DNA of 64,000 nucleotides from Metridium senile (taxonomy: Eukaryota > Cnidaria > Anthozoa > Actiniaria > Metridiidae). The DNA lies in the NCBI GenBank assembly GCA_949775045.1, contig OX459103.1:4480502-4544501 (forward strand), written 5' to 3'. Below are positions 10,491-21,149 of the stretch, piece after piece; position 1 is the first letter of the stretch, and each line of letters starts with the position of its first letter. A program made the position numbers and the translations under genes. Below the pieces are notes generated by a model. The model was not told where the DNA came from, searched no databases, and saw only the letters and a list, made by a program, of their open reading frames with translations.

Positions 10491-12400
10491 GGGAAAATTC
10501 CCGTTGAGTAAGCACTGCAGGATATCATTTTGGCATTTCTGCCATATTATACTGTCACACACCCTGAAGGGGGAGGGGAGGGGAGGGGGTATATGTATTG
10601 AGTATGCTCTTCGTATCTTCTCATGGGTAAAAAAGACAACAGCAATTTGGTATATTTTAGGGTATCAAAAGTGAAAATAATGAATTTCGACATATTTTAT
10701 ATTTGTTAAGGTATCGAGTAAGGACGATCCTTTCGTTTTCTGATTGTTTTTGTGTGGTATTATCTCACTCACCACCCCCCCCCCCCCCCCCCCCCCTCCC
10801 CCCTGGGCGATCATTGATCACAATCTACCATTTCGCAGAATCAAGACAGTTTTTTATCCATTTTTGAAATAAAAAATGAGAAGTTATTTGCGAAATATTT
10901 TAGTGGTAAATACATTGAATCCTCCGCTATAATTGTATCTATTTGTGGTTGACATTAACTCATTTACTAGTCATGAAAGAATAAGCACACGTGTAGGGAA
11001 AAACCACATTGTTCATTAAAGTAGAAATCGTGACTTCAACAGTAAAGGTCAGAGTAATATATAATTTTTGTTGTAAAAAAAATCATTTTTTCTCGGTAAT
11101 GAATTTTAATTGAGAAAAATATCTAGAATAAATGCCTTCTCCAATTAATAATGAAATATTGTATTTAAATCATGAAGAAAAAATGTTGTACATTTTTTTT
11201 GAACTACATTTATTTGCTTTAGATAAGTTTGTTGTTTCCAAAATTGAATTCAAAGCCATTTTTACTAAATAAAAAACTCTGGTTGTGCATTTTCTGACCA
11301 AATAAATATTGCTTATACACGTGTCGTTTGCAAGAAATAATAATAATTAAATTCCATTCTAATCTTCTGGGAAAATTCCCGTTCAGTAAACCGGATATCA
11401 TTTTGGCATTTCTGTCATTATACTGTCAAACACCCAGGGGGGGGGGGGGGGGGGGGGTACATGTATTGTATGCTCTTCATATCTTTTTAGGCGTAAAAAA
11501 CATCAATTTTGTATCTTTTAGGGTAACAAAATTGAAAATATTGAATTTTGATATATTTTGTATTTGTTAAGGTATCGAGTAAGGACGAACCTTTCGTTTT
11601 CTGATTGTTTTTGTGTGGTATTATCTCACTCCTACCCTCCTCCCCCCTGGGCGATCACACAACACTCCCAGCTGTCTTTATGTTAGTGTGGCGGTTTATA
11701 GAGAGTCATATATTAACATATAGAGTCGTATATTAAATTTATCATTTTTGTTGTATGAAATAAACATAAATCCTTTTTTCTCGGTAATGAATTTTCATTG
11801 AGAAAAATATCTAGAATAAATGCCTTCTCCAATTAATAAGGACATATTGTATTTAAATAAGAAAAAATGTTGCACATTTTTTGAACTACATTTATTTGCT
11901 TTAGATACGTTTGTTGTTTTCAAAATTGAATTCAAAGCCATTTTTACTAAATAAAAAATTCTGGTTGTGCATTTTCTGACCAAATAAATATTGCTTATAC
12001 ACGTGTCGTTTCCAAGAAATACTAATAATTACATTCCATTCTAATCTTCTGGGAAAATTCCCGTTCAGTAAGCCGGATATCATTTTGGCATTTCTGTCAT
12101 TATACTGTCAAACACCCAGGGGGGGGGGGGGGGGTACATGTATTGAGTATGCTCTTCATATCTTTTTAGGCGTAAAACCCCAGCAGTTTGGTATCTTTTA
12201 GGGTATCAAAATTGAAAATAATGAATTTCGACATATTTTGGATTTGTTAAGGTATCGAATAAGGACGATCCTTTCGTTTTCTGATTGTTTTTGTGTGGTA
12301 TTAACTCACTCCCCACCCTCCTCCCCCCTGGGTGGTCACTCCCAGCTGTATTTATGTTTGTGTGCCGGTTTATAGAGAGTCGTATATTAACAAACTTACA
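10490..12400. repeat. Three-copy duplication with G/C runs
   Basis: A block starting TCTGGGAAAATTCCCGTT, passing a G- or C-rich run, then GGTATCGAGTAAGGACGA and TTTTTGTGTGGTATTA, occurs at about 10490-10805, 11365-11660 and 12048-12345. The last two copies also share about 320 bases upstream (TTTTTTCTCGGTAATGAATT, ACACGTGTCGTTT), making a direct repeat with a period of about 685 bases. The homopolymer runs differ between copies: C at 10775-10796, G at 11437-11457 and G at 12119-12134. Small open frames inside (such as the matching minus-strand ones near 11300 and 12000) are duplicated noise. Confidence 0.75.
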
Positions 12401-12878
12401 TCACGATTCGCCTGAATATTCAGTATATTGGTAAGACATAGATAGTAAGTTTTTATGCAATGTATTCCTGTCAATTGACCTTTTGGAATATCGCATGTCG
12501 ATTATATTGCTATTAGGGGTTCCCCCCTAAGACAGAATGAAAACAAAACTGTTACTTTCAAATGCCCTTTGAAGGTTGAATATAAGCCTATATATCACTA
12601 ATATTATTTTAAAAAAGTTTTGAAATCTTCTATCTTAAATATTCTTAAAGAGTGTCTTTCCGCCAGACATATCAATGACCTTTGCTTCCGTTCACCCGTC
12701 ATCTTTTTTCAAGTCGTATGTTTATGAAGTATTTAGTAGGGTTTTCCCCGAATCGCAGATAAATATAGATTTCTGTGAAGTAGAACAGTTCTGAGAAGTA
12801 CCACGTGGCATATGATTTATAAGCTGGTTCCGAGAAAAGGCTTAGCCACTCGTTCATTTCTTTGACGTAGAATCGAAC

Positions 12879-14267
12879 ATGGCTCTTGTTAAGAAAGATA
12901 TCGAAATCAACGGAGAGGTCTTCTCCATTGACAAAATCCCTGATGCAAGTACTGCTTTGGTTATACAAAGCAGAGATGCGCTTCTGGGGTCTGTAGACTT
13001 GAAAGGTCTGGTCGCTGATCTTGGAAAACTCGGAAACTTCATCCGTGTGGCGTACAATGGCGTTGCTGGTAACACCGAGCTTCAAATCAAGGTCCAGCGT
13101 GTTGGCTACAAGATTACTAAGCTTGCCGATAAATCAGCGGTGACTGTACACAGCTTTAAGGTCACATCAAGAGATGTTTTGCAAGAATTACAAGGTACTT
13201 ATGAGTATCTCTTGGATGGTCTAGAGGAAATGGCCTTGGAGACTCTATCTGGTCTAGCTACGTTAGCTGAGAAGATGGCAAAAGCTTCAGAAGATCTGCA
13301 CAATGAGTTCGAGGCAGCTACCACCGATGTTATATCTGCCTTGGAAGACACTCAAACTGCAAAAGGCACTGAAGAAAAGGAGAAAGAAAGGTTTCGAAAG
13401 GAACAACAAGAATTCGAAATAGGGAAAAGGAAAGCAGAAGAGCTCCAAAAAGACGCGATGAAGGACGAAGAAAATGCTGAAACGTATTACAGAGAGGCAC
13501 AAAAGCGAGAAGATGAAGCCTATGATAAGCAAACGAGCTTCATGGGCAAACTAACAGATACGTTAGGTAAGGTACTTGATGCAGGAGTATCAGCAGCGTC
13601 TCTGGATCCAAAAGCAGTATTGACAAAACTTGGAGAGATTGGTGACAGCTCAGTGCATAAAGACAAAATGAACAAGGCCAACCAGGAGAAAATGAAACAC
13701 ATGGAAAATATGCAAAAGCAGCGAGAACTCAGGCGAAAAGCAAACCAACAGTGCATCGAGTTTGCTGAACGGATTAAGAACTGCCGAGATGATGCAAGTT
13801 TGGCACAAATAGCCATCGAAGCGCTGCACAATTCCATTGGTGCTTTGAAATCCCTATCTGCCATTATGATGAACGCCGCGTTGTTTTGGAAGCAGATGAA
13901 AACTCACTGCGAATCTCTCGGTGGTGAGGACGTAAAGAGACAGATCGAGACAGCGATGAAGTTAACGGAAGAAAAACGTCTAAAAGTTTGGCTATCCAAT
14001 TCTTTCAAGAAGAAAGCTATTATGTACTACACTAAGTGGGTGGCTCTCGACGATGTATGTGCTACTTACATGTTGCAAATCAAAGAGACAAGGAGCGACC
14101 TGTACAACTACTTACAAGAGAATCCAACCATTGAGCAATCCCGCCGAAACGTCCGTCAGCTTGCCATAGCTTTCCAGGATGATTTGGAGAAAGCTCAGAG
14201 TGACATCGATAAAAAAGACAGTCAGGCAGCTAAAGAAATTCAAGAAATTAATGACATTGAAAGTTAG
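12879..14267 (+). CDS. Intronless 462-aa helical protein (putative alpha-PFT-like)
   Basis: A single open frame of 462 codons starts at ATG in ATCGAACATGGCT and is followed by AATAAA at about 14287. Residues 1-110 include a compact helical start (SRDALLGSVDLKGLVADLGK). Residues 130-215 form a long charged coiled coil. A Gly/Ala/Leu-rich segment (about 218-252, FMGKLTDTLGKVLDAGVSA) could be a membrane-interacting head. A second coiled coil follows, then SAIMMNAALFWKQM and a further helical tail. The order (helix bundle, coiled coil, short apolar head, coiled coil, FW motif) matches the neighbour at 17997-20377 and resembles bacterial alpha-helical pore formers such as the Hbl/Nhe/ClyA group. 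No signal peptide is evident. The fold comparison is inference; it could equally be a structural coiled-coil protein. Confidence 0.8.
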   Translation: MALVKKDIEINGEVFSIDKIPDASTALVIQSRDALLGSVDLKGLVADLGKLGNFIRVAYNGVAGNTELQIKVQRVGYKITKLADKSAVTVHSFKVTSRDVLQELQGTYEYLLDGLEEMALETLSGLATLAEKMAKASEDLHNEFEAATTDVISALEDTQTAKGTEEKEKERFRKEQQEFEIGKRKAEELQKDAMKDEENAETYYREAQKREDEAYDKQTSFMGKLTDTLGKVLDAGVSAASLDPKAVLTKLGEIGDSSVHKDKMNKANQEKMKHMENMQKQRELRRKANQQCIEFAERIKNCRDDASLAQIAIEALHNSIGALKSLSAIMMNAALFWKQMKTHCESLGGEDVKRQIETAMKLTEEKRLKVWLSNSFKKKAIMYYTKWVALDDVCATYMLQIKETRSDLYNYLQENPTIEQSRRNVRQLAIAFQDDLEKAQSDIDKKDSQAAKEIQEINDIES

Positions 14268-14287
14268 TGAAATTCAAAGTGAAAACA

Positions 14288-14680
14288 ATAAAGGATTTCA
14301 GGCATGTAACAATAACACTAAATGAGTTTCGGTTAAAATAATCCCTTATGGACTAATCAGATTTGTTGAATTCTTTTAATGGTGACACCTGTTCTTCTAT
14401 ATTCAAAGACAGACATTTAGCTAAACAACATTATAAAGAAATTGATAACATTAATTAAAAATTAGAGATCATGGAAACTTTACATTGTAAAGGCATACGA
14501 CCTCCACGGTTGTGATTGCTTTTGTAAATTTCCCATGACTAATTAAATTAATTTACTTTACTAATTTACTTTTACTTTAATGAGTTTGATAGCTTTTCTA
14601 TACAACAGATAGATATGTAGCTCCTGATAATCGAATTAAAAACCATGATGATCTCACAGCCGCCTTTTTCAATGGAGATA
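14288..14680. other. 3' flank of helical gene
   Basis: AT-rich with no exon seen; leads into the GAT-type repeat. Confidence 0.4.
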
Positions 14681-15830
14681 ATGATGATGGTAGTTGTGAT
14701 GGTAATGGTCATGGCGTGGGCATAATTGCAATGACAATGAAATACACCGATGATGATGATTACAATGATGATGATATTATTCGGGATGATTCTAATGATG
14801 ACAATGATAGTGATGATGGTAGTTGTGATGGTAATGGCAAGGGCATAATTGAAATACACCGATGATGATGATTACAATGATGATGATATTATTCGGGATG
14901 ATTCAAATGATGACAATGATAGTGATGATGGTAGTCGTGATGGTAATGGCATGGGCATAATTGAAATACACCGACTGATGATGATTACAATGATGATGAT
15001 ATTATTCGGGATGATTCTAATGATGATGATGATAGTGATGATGATAGTTGTGATGGTAATGGCATGGGCATAATTGAAATACACCGATGATGATGATTAC
15101 AATGATGATGATATTATTCGGGATGATTCTAATGACAATGATAGTGATGATGATAATGACGATGACAATGATGGGGAGGGGGAGAGGGGTATTTGTGATG
15201 ATAATGATGGTGATGAAAAATAGTAATGGTGATGGTGTTTGTGATGATGATTCTAATGACAATGATAGTGATGATGATAATGATGGGGAGGGGGAGGGAG
15301 AGAGGGGTATTTGTGATGATAATGATGGTGATGAAAAATAGTAATGATGATGGTGTTCGTGATGATGATTCTAATGACAATGATTGTGATAATGACAATG
15401 ATGGGGGTGATATATTTGTAATGATAATATAATGATAGTGATGATTATAAATGGTGATGATGGTGGTGTTCATGATGATGATGATGACTGATGGGGGTGA
15501 TATATTTGTAATGATAATATAATGATAGTGATGATTATAAATGGTGATGATGGTGGTGTTCATGATGATGACTGATGGGGGTGATATATTTGTAATGATA
15601 ATATAATGATAGTGATGATTATAAATGGTGATGATGGTGGTGTTCATGATGATGATGATGACTGATGGGGGTGATATATTTGTAATGATAATATAATGAT
15701 AGTGATGATTATAAATGGTGATGATGGTGGTGTTCATGATTATAATGATGATGATGACATTGATAGTGATGATTCTGAGGATGATAATGGTAATGATTCT
15801 GACAATGATGGTGATGCATGTCAGTATTAA
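14680..15830. repeat. (GAT)n/(AAT)n microsatellite with higher-order repeats
   Basis: Mostly GATGAT/AATGAT triplets. Two higher-order layers are visible. At 14700-15130 a unit of about 115 bases with ATTATTCGGGATGATTC and GGGCATAATTGAAATACACC is repeated four times. At 15400-15740 a unit of about 85-90 bases with GGGGGTGATATATTTG and ATTATAAATGGTGATG is repeated four times. Long open frames on either strand (Ile/Met/His-rich) are artefacts. Confidence 0.9.
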
Positions 15831-15959
15831 TCTTCGAAATAATTTGTTTGTGGTTGTATAGCAAACGTACACTTGAAAACCTTCCATAAGGCGACCAAAC
15901 CTCCATTAAACGACCGCCAATTTAACGTCAATCACATGCATAGCCAGACATTGACAAGG

Positions 15960-16260
15960 ATCCTTCATAATTATCTCTTTTAAATAAGCCCCTATGAGAC
16001 CACCAACCCCTATAATATTTCCAAAATAAAGTCGCTCTATTAGGTTTGATAACAACCATAGTTTTAATTAGGATTGTGATTGTTATATCTGTAAATAAAC
16101 CCCTATTAGACAATCAACCCCTATAACTCGATTACGTTTTCTTTTTCCAAAATAAAGTATCTCTATTAGGTTTGATAACAATCACAGTTTTAATTAGGAT
16201 TGTGATTGTTATATCTGTAAATAAACCCCTATAACTCGACCAACCCCTATAACTCGGTCA
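15960..16260. repeat. Two-copy tandem repeat, about 120 bases
   Basis: CCAAAATAAAGTNNCTCTATTAGG ... GATTGTGATTGTTATATCTG is present twice (from about 16018 and 16146), with the short motif AACCCCTATAA repeated around them. Confidence 0.75.
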
Positions 16261-16348
16261 TTTTCCGTTGGCAAATAACGCCGCTTTTTTGTGTTTAATA
16301 ATCAAAAAAACAATCCTGATTAAAATAAGAAATATTTTTATCATTTTA

Positions 16349-16454
16349 GGTATATATTACGAACAACACCTCAGAGAAGACAAAGAGATCATGGGTGAAA
16401 CAGACAACGAGCGAGATGAAGAAACTAGCGAGACACAGCACGAAGAACTTTAAC
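16349..16454 (+). CDS. Possible terminal exon, acidic tail
   Basis: After a TTTTTATCATTTTAG acceptor-like site the frame reads EQHLREDKEIMGETDNERDE and ends at TAA, with AATAAAATA 25 bases later. This looks like the acidic C-terminus of a spliced gene, but no upstream exon was recognised, so it may be chance. Confidence 0.2.
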
Positions 16455-16514
16455 TTTAGAACAATATAAATTGCGAAATAAAATATAAGTCCCAAATTTA
16501 ATATGGTTCAAGCC

Positions 16515-16634
16515 TAGTTTCCATATAATCGCTCACGATCGCCGGATCGCTGAAAATTATGCCAGCGATCGTCAGCGATTATATGGAAACACTTTTCAGC
16601 GATCCGGCGATCGTGAGCGATCACATGGAAACTA
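16515..16634. mobile_element. Hairpin MITE with TA borders
   Basis: GTTTCCATATAATCGCTCAC and the complement of GTGAGCGATCACATGGAAAC form about 42-base arms; the loop repeats part of the arm (GCGATCGTCAGCGATTATATGG). TA flanks both ends. Confidence 0.85.
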
Positions 16635-16765
16635 TAGGCTTTAGGCACTAAACTAGAAATAGATATTAGACTTATGCACCTTAGAGTGAAGTCATTTAAC
16701 CCGTGAAATAGATATTAGACTAATACACCTTAGCAGTCTTTAATTCCATTGTTTTCTTTTGGCAG

Positions 16766-16955
16766 AAAAATCTGTGCAGGATTTTTTTTTCGGAGACAAA
16801 TGTCTGCAGGATTTTTTTTTTCTTGGGTTCAAGCCTTTTTTGGGGGGGTCTGGATTCCCTGCAAGATTTTTTTTCTCACAATATTCCCCTGCAGGATTTT
16901 TTTTTCTCACAATATTCCTCTGCAGGATTCCCCCCCCCCCCCCCCCCCCCCCTCC
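16766..16955 (+). repeat. T-rich CCTGCAGGA tandem element, copy 2
   Basis: Inverted copy of the element at 7780-8070: TCTGTGCAGGATTTTTTTTT, GGAGACAAATGTCTGCAGG, TCTTGGGTTCAAGCC, CACAATATTCC, ending in a C run (16930-16952). The order of spacers is conserved between the copies but the number of units is not. Confidence 0.7.
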
Positions 16956-16959
16956 GGTG

Positions 16960-17025
16960 ATCCGCGGTTATATGATGTGTGACATGGGTTCAAATCCCGT
17001 TGAAGTCCCGAATTTTTTTCGGGCT
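16960..17025 (+). other. tRNA T-arm-like fragment
   Basis: GACATGGGTTCAAATCCCGT can form a T stem-loop with the B-box pattern GGTTCAAATCC, followed by a poly-T run. No D arm or anticodon arm is evident upstream, so this is at most a tRNA or SINE remnant. Confidence 0.3.
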
Positions 17026-17049
17026 TCTATAATTGCAATTGCATAAATT

Positions 17050-17345
17050 GCTTATTTTTCCGCGACGATCATAATCATACACACAGATTCATAACAACAA
17101 TACGAGAATACACAATAAAGTTGCATTTACAAGACGGAGAGGAAAGAAATGACAACAAAATGCCATAAATATGGAAGTATAAACATAGACCCATAACACA
17201 TAAAAACTAGATAATATGAAGCTCAATTTTCAAAGAGAAGGAAGATTTAGTTGAAATTGCCATTGTTTTCGGCGATTCTATCCCCCACTGTAAACACATG
17301 TGACGTCATCATGAAATAGGGCAATTAATGACAGCATTCTCACGT
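17050..17345. repeat. Dispersed repeat, copy A
   Basis: Contains CATAACAACAATACGAGAATACACAATAAA, GAGGAAAGAAATGACAACAAAATGCC and TTGCCATTGTTTTCGGCG in an order that is the reverse complement of 36150-36420. The repeated part spans about 250 bases. Type of element not recognised. Confidence 0.7.
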
Positions 17346-17502
17346 TGGTATTAATAGTTGACCTTGTAGATATATGATCTCTATTATTCAATGTTTGTAC
17401 TGAAAGTGAGAGTGCTTTGATTATTATACAATATCGTCAAACCGCTTACTTCAAAAACTACACGGAAGAATATCCGAAAGTGAATCAACCACAATACTGT
17501 TA

Positions 17503-17737
17503 TTTAGGGGTGGACCATTTGATATTTGAGGGGGAAGTTGGAAGATTAGATCCGTGCAAGAAATTTTTTTTAGCCCGTTGACAAGCGCTCGAATTTTTTT
17601 TGGTAAAATTACAAAGATTTGAGTGGCGATTTTGGCTTGCACGAAAATTTTGTCGAACCTTAGGGCGGGCCGTGCAGGAATTTTTTTTTCAAAATCTTCC
17701 CCCCCCCCCCTCAAAAATCAAATGGGTCGCCCCTTAA
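17503..17737. mobile_element. MITE with GGGG(T/C)GGACC-type ends
   Basis: TTTAGGGGTGGACCATTTGA at the left is matched by TCAAATGGGTCGCCCCTTAAA at the right; next to the ends lie GAGGGGGAAG and its complement CTTCCCCCC. Internal TGCA(A/G)GAAATTTTTTTT pieces recall the CCTGCAGG element at 16766, suggesting relationship. Confidence 0.7.
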
Positions 17738-17996
17738 ATTTAATATTTTCATTATTTGCTGATTGTTCGTAAATGCAAGCAGTCATCACTTGTTTCTACG
17801 TATCAATAACCTTTGAAAGTGTTTTGTGTGAATGGTCCAATCAAATCGTTTCATAACCACGTGACTTCCAAGAAATGCCTTTTTAACTCGTGGATTGCAA
17901 ATCAGGGAATTATTCTGAGAAGCTTCCGGTTGTGATCGATCCTGCAGTGATCATTTCTTTTGAGCTGTTCGAGCAAGCTAAGTCAAATAAGTGACA

Positions 17997-20377
17997 ATGG
18001 CTCTCGCCACGCGTACTATTGAGTCATATTCCAATTGCTTTGACCAGATAGAGAAAGCATGTCAAGCAATACAGCAAGGAAACGCCACCAAAGCAGCTGA
18101 TATTCTCTGTTCGGTTCGAGACGACGCCATAATGTTGAACAAACAATCTAAGATATACTACGAAGGTCTTCGACGTCTGGAAGTCCAGCAAAACATCCAA
18201 CTTGAGATACTAATGAAACAAGTCAATGATTTGTACCAGCAAGAACAGAAGTGTAAACAACAAGAGCGCGAGCTTGATACTAAGAAAAAGGTCTTAGCAA
18301 GGAGGAAAGAAAGCGAGGAAGAGTCATATCGAAATGCAGAGAGGAGGTATCGAGAAGCAAGAGACGAAAGAGATAAAGCGCAGGAGAAAGTTGATGATCT
18401 TAAGAAGTGGTGGTGGGTGCCTATTTATGGTTTGAGCCTGGCCATCGAAGAGTTACTCCAAAATAATGACCAGAAGGCACGTGATGCAGACCGAGATATG
18501 GATTGTCATAGAAACAGATCCCGTGACGCCCAACAAGAGATTGATAGTCTCTCTACTGATATCATCAAGGTAACCACGGAACCCCTCTAAACCGGTCCGA
18601 ATTCGCTTCTGTTAAACCGGACATACGATTTTGGCCTTATAATAATTTAATACCAAAGTTTCAGAAAATACCTTCAATATAAATCTGAACCCCCGCTACA
18701 GCGGACATTTTCTTGGTCCTAGCAGAAAGGAACCTCGAGCTCTGCTCGCATGGTACTGTCCGGTAAAGAGGGGTTTCACTATTTATATTTATTTATTATG
18801 AGTGCTCGACTTTGCCTTGGTTAGTATTCCTTGAATATTCACCTCGCCCTTGGCAAGAGTAATAATTTTAATATCTATTTAGTATAAATACTCGACGGTC
18901 AGGGGCGGATCCAGAAATTTGACAAGGGGTGAATTTTGATATCCTTTTGTCGGATAACAACAGCAGACAAAAGCGCAAAGATCTTAATTGTGCCGCTTTT
19001 CTTTGCTAAAACGGGACTTTACTGCTAAAAAGAGGGTGAAAAGTCACCCAGTTCACCTCTCCCATTCATCCATGTCAAGTTGCCATCATTTTCCAAACTA
19101 TATAAAGTTATTAACTCGAGCTCTATCATCTGATGAAAAAAAAAAACGGGACGGATCCAGACATTTGTCAGGGGGTTGTCCCAATTGCAAATAAAGGGCT
19201 CCTAAGGTGTTAGGGGATGTGAGGTCCCTAAATGTCTTAAATAAAATAGGGATAATTGTGGCGCTAGGGGGGTGTCCGGTTCCTGAAGGGACACTCCCTA
19301 GATCCGCCCCTGGACTAGCAGTATCAGGGGAAACGTCGCGTTTTCGTCGATAAATATCAATTTAGCGATGGTATTTTGACCCCCCCCCCCCCCCCCCCCC
19401 CCCCCAATGCAATGTTGTGTTCCCTGCAATAAGCTGAAGGTGTTCTTATCTCAGGAATATCAACATTAATATTGTTCAGGGGTGGGGGAGGGAGGGGAGA
19501 AAATGGTTGTGAAATGGATAGTATGTCATAAAAAATCAAGCATTTACAGAGAGTGTCAACTATGTCCAAGATTGTACGACGTTCGTCAGACAAACACACA
19601 ACCTTTCATTCTTATTTGTTGCTTCTCTTTTTACAGGTGCATCGTGAAATGAGAGATACATCGAAGAGGAAATCAGAACTCAATCAAAAGAGAGATACAG
19701 TTCACGACCAGCTTGGTGCGACCAAGAACACAGCAGTGCTACTTCTAGAGGCTAGCCAATTCTGGGATGATATCTCTTCCCTCAGTGACAGCGCCTCGCT
19801 AAAGACAGACCGTGTTGAGAAGATATTAAGCTTTGCAGCTAGCCTGAAGAAAAATCAAGAAAAGATACTAAAAAGCAGAGGTACCAAGACTTTGGTAGGA
19901 TCGTTCAAAGATTGCTGGGTTGAAATCGAAGACATGATCACAGGAAATAATCTGGTATTTGCCGAAGATTCGTTGGCCGAAGTGGAAGCTTTAATGAGCA
20001 ATCATCTAATGATTGTAAGAGACGACGATGTGTTCCATTTCGTCGATCAATCACCCGAAAGTATTATTATCACTCATTATGTCATGCTTATGAATGTCTT
20101 GCTTTTGTCCTCGTTTTTTATAAATTGGGGGGCGATTTTTGTCTCTATCTTCTTCATGATATACTATATTCTCTCATTTCCTCTCTGGGTGATCGTGAAG
20201 ATCATAGTAGCAGTCATGTCAGTGTTGTTTTCAATACTGTATTTTTTCATTTCTTTTGTTCTTTCTGCCATAATCGTGGTTTTCATTGTGGCGGCATTTA
20301 TTTGGCATGTTCTTTGTTGCCTCTTTTTTCTTGTTAACAGGAAGATAAATGATCCACAGAACGAAATTCTAACGTAA
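17997..20377 (+). CDS. Two-exon helical protein with multi-pass C-terminal membrane region
   Basis: Exon 1 is 17997-18569 (ATG in GTGACAATGGCTCTC; donor AAG|GTAACC) and exon 2 is 19637-20377 (acceptor TTTTTACAG|GTG), both phase 0, giving 437 residues. Residues 10-140 are helical and strongly charged. WWWVPIYGLSLAI near residue 140 is a short apolar head between two coiled coils. After the splice come more helices and LLLEASQFWDDISSLSD. From about residue 345 three or four hydrophobic segments (MLMNVLLLSSFFINWG, VIVKIIVAVMSVLF, AIIVVFIVAAFIWHVLCC) predict a polytopic membrane anchor. The first two-thirds is paralogous to the remnant at 9494-10060 and shares its plan with 12879-14267. A role as pore former or membrane-remodelling defence protein is inferred; the membrane tail is unusual for soluble toxins. 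Confidence 0.8.
18578..18780. mobile_element. Tigger/pogo-like MITE in intron
   Basis: GGAACCCCTCTAAACCGGTCC at the left and GGACAGTACC... in complement of CCGGTAAAGAGGGGTTTC at the right form degenerate inverted ends like those of pogo/Tigger elements (GGAACCTCTATTAACCGG). It begins 9 bases after the exon 1 donor of the helical gene. Confidence 0.55.
18898..19316. mobile_element. hAT-like MITE in intron
   Basis: CAGGGGCGGATCCAG at the left is matched by CTAGATCCGCCCCTG at the right. CAGGGG(C/T)GGATC ends are typical of small hAT elements. The right end is related to the three tandem pieces at 44060-44395. A clear 8-base target duplication was not seen. Confidence 0.65.
19380..19405. repeat. 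Poly-C run
   Basis: Twenty-six C in a row in the intron of the helical gene; the opposite strand could form a G-quadruplex. Confidence 0.9.
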
Positions 20378-20547
20378 ATCAATTACGTAAAGCAATTACG
20401 TAAAGCTAACGTAAATCAATCAAACTTAAAGACAATTTACGCCCCGTTTTACCTAGTTGCTAGGCTAGGCGGTGGAATCGAAAAAGTATCCTCGGCTAGA
20501 AGGGAACTCCCTTAAAAATGTAAAGTTCACTTTACGATATCTTTACT

Positions 20548-20963
20548 CACTAAATCACAAATGTTCTATTTTCTTTATGACAAATGTTCTATTTCTGTAT
20601 GACAATCTTATTGCAAGTAGGTGTATGCACCTATTATGCAAATTACAATATCGTATCCCTCATAGATATTCATAGAGTATATTCTGAGTTGTAAGCACAA
20701 ATAATTGCTTGCATATGAGTCGTGAATTGATAATGATTTCTTCTTTGTGAAGTACAATAAAACAAAACAAAACTTGCAACATTCTTTAGTGACGCGTCTT
20801 TAAATTTCTTTGTATCATTGCCTCAGTGAATTCCTAGTTAGTTAGACCCCGTCTACACGGATCCGGATACTTTTGAAACCGCATACTTTTTGATGCGAAT
20901 CGGCCTATCGTCCACACGAATCCAGTGAATCCGGTCACCGAAACCGCATACCTTTACTTGAAT
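20548..20963. repeat. Inverted-repeat arm (left)
   Basis: CACTAAATCACAAATGTTCT ... GACCCCGTCTACACGG ... CCTTTACTTGAAT is the reverse complement of 28116-28531 over about 415 bases with few differences. The outer part matches the arm of the palindrome at 28038-29033, and the inner part is half of the 195-base GGCCTCGTCTACAC-type MITE. An AATAAA at about 20757, inside this arm, is the first good signal after the helical gene that ends at 20377. Confidence 0.85.
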
Positions 20964-21149
20964 AAAATGATTGCTCGATGAATTAACGCCATGTTTTTTT
21001 CTGTTTTGTTTACACCTGAGATTTGATATTTGGCGCGAAAACTTGACGCGGCCGCGCCGAGCAGGCTCATTCGATCTCGCGCATGCGCAATCATTTTATT
21101 CACATTTTTAGTAGTTTGTCTCGCTTTTCTCAGTGTAGTAGACAGTAAT

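Noticed and set aside
11219..12083. Two matching 60-codon minus-strand frames (MISGLLNGNFPRR)
   Set aside because: They are similar because the DNA is duplicated; no codon-level conservation beyond nucleotide identity, and no family match.
14849..15887. Met/Ile/Asp-rich ORFs and a 252-codon Ile/His/Thr frame
   Set aside because: Low-complexity GAT repeat.
16960..17025. tRNA gene
   Set aside because: Only a T-arm-like hairpin is present; D and anticodon arms cannot be built.
21030..21149. Reading the fusion gene's first exon from 21030 with a hydrophobic leader (FTFLVVCLAFLSVV)
   Set aside because: There is no ATG in that frame and an acceptor lies near 21150, so the apparent signal-peptide-like stretch is probably intronic.
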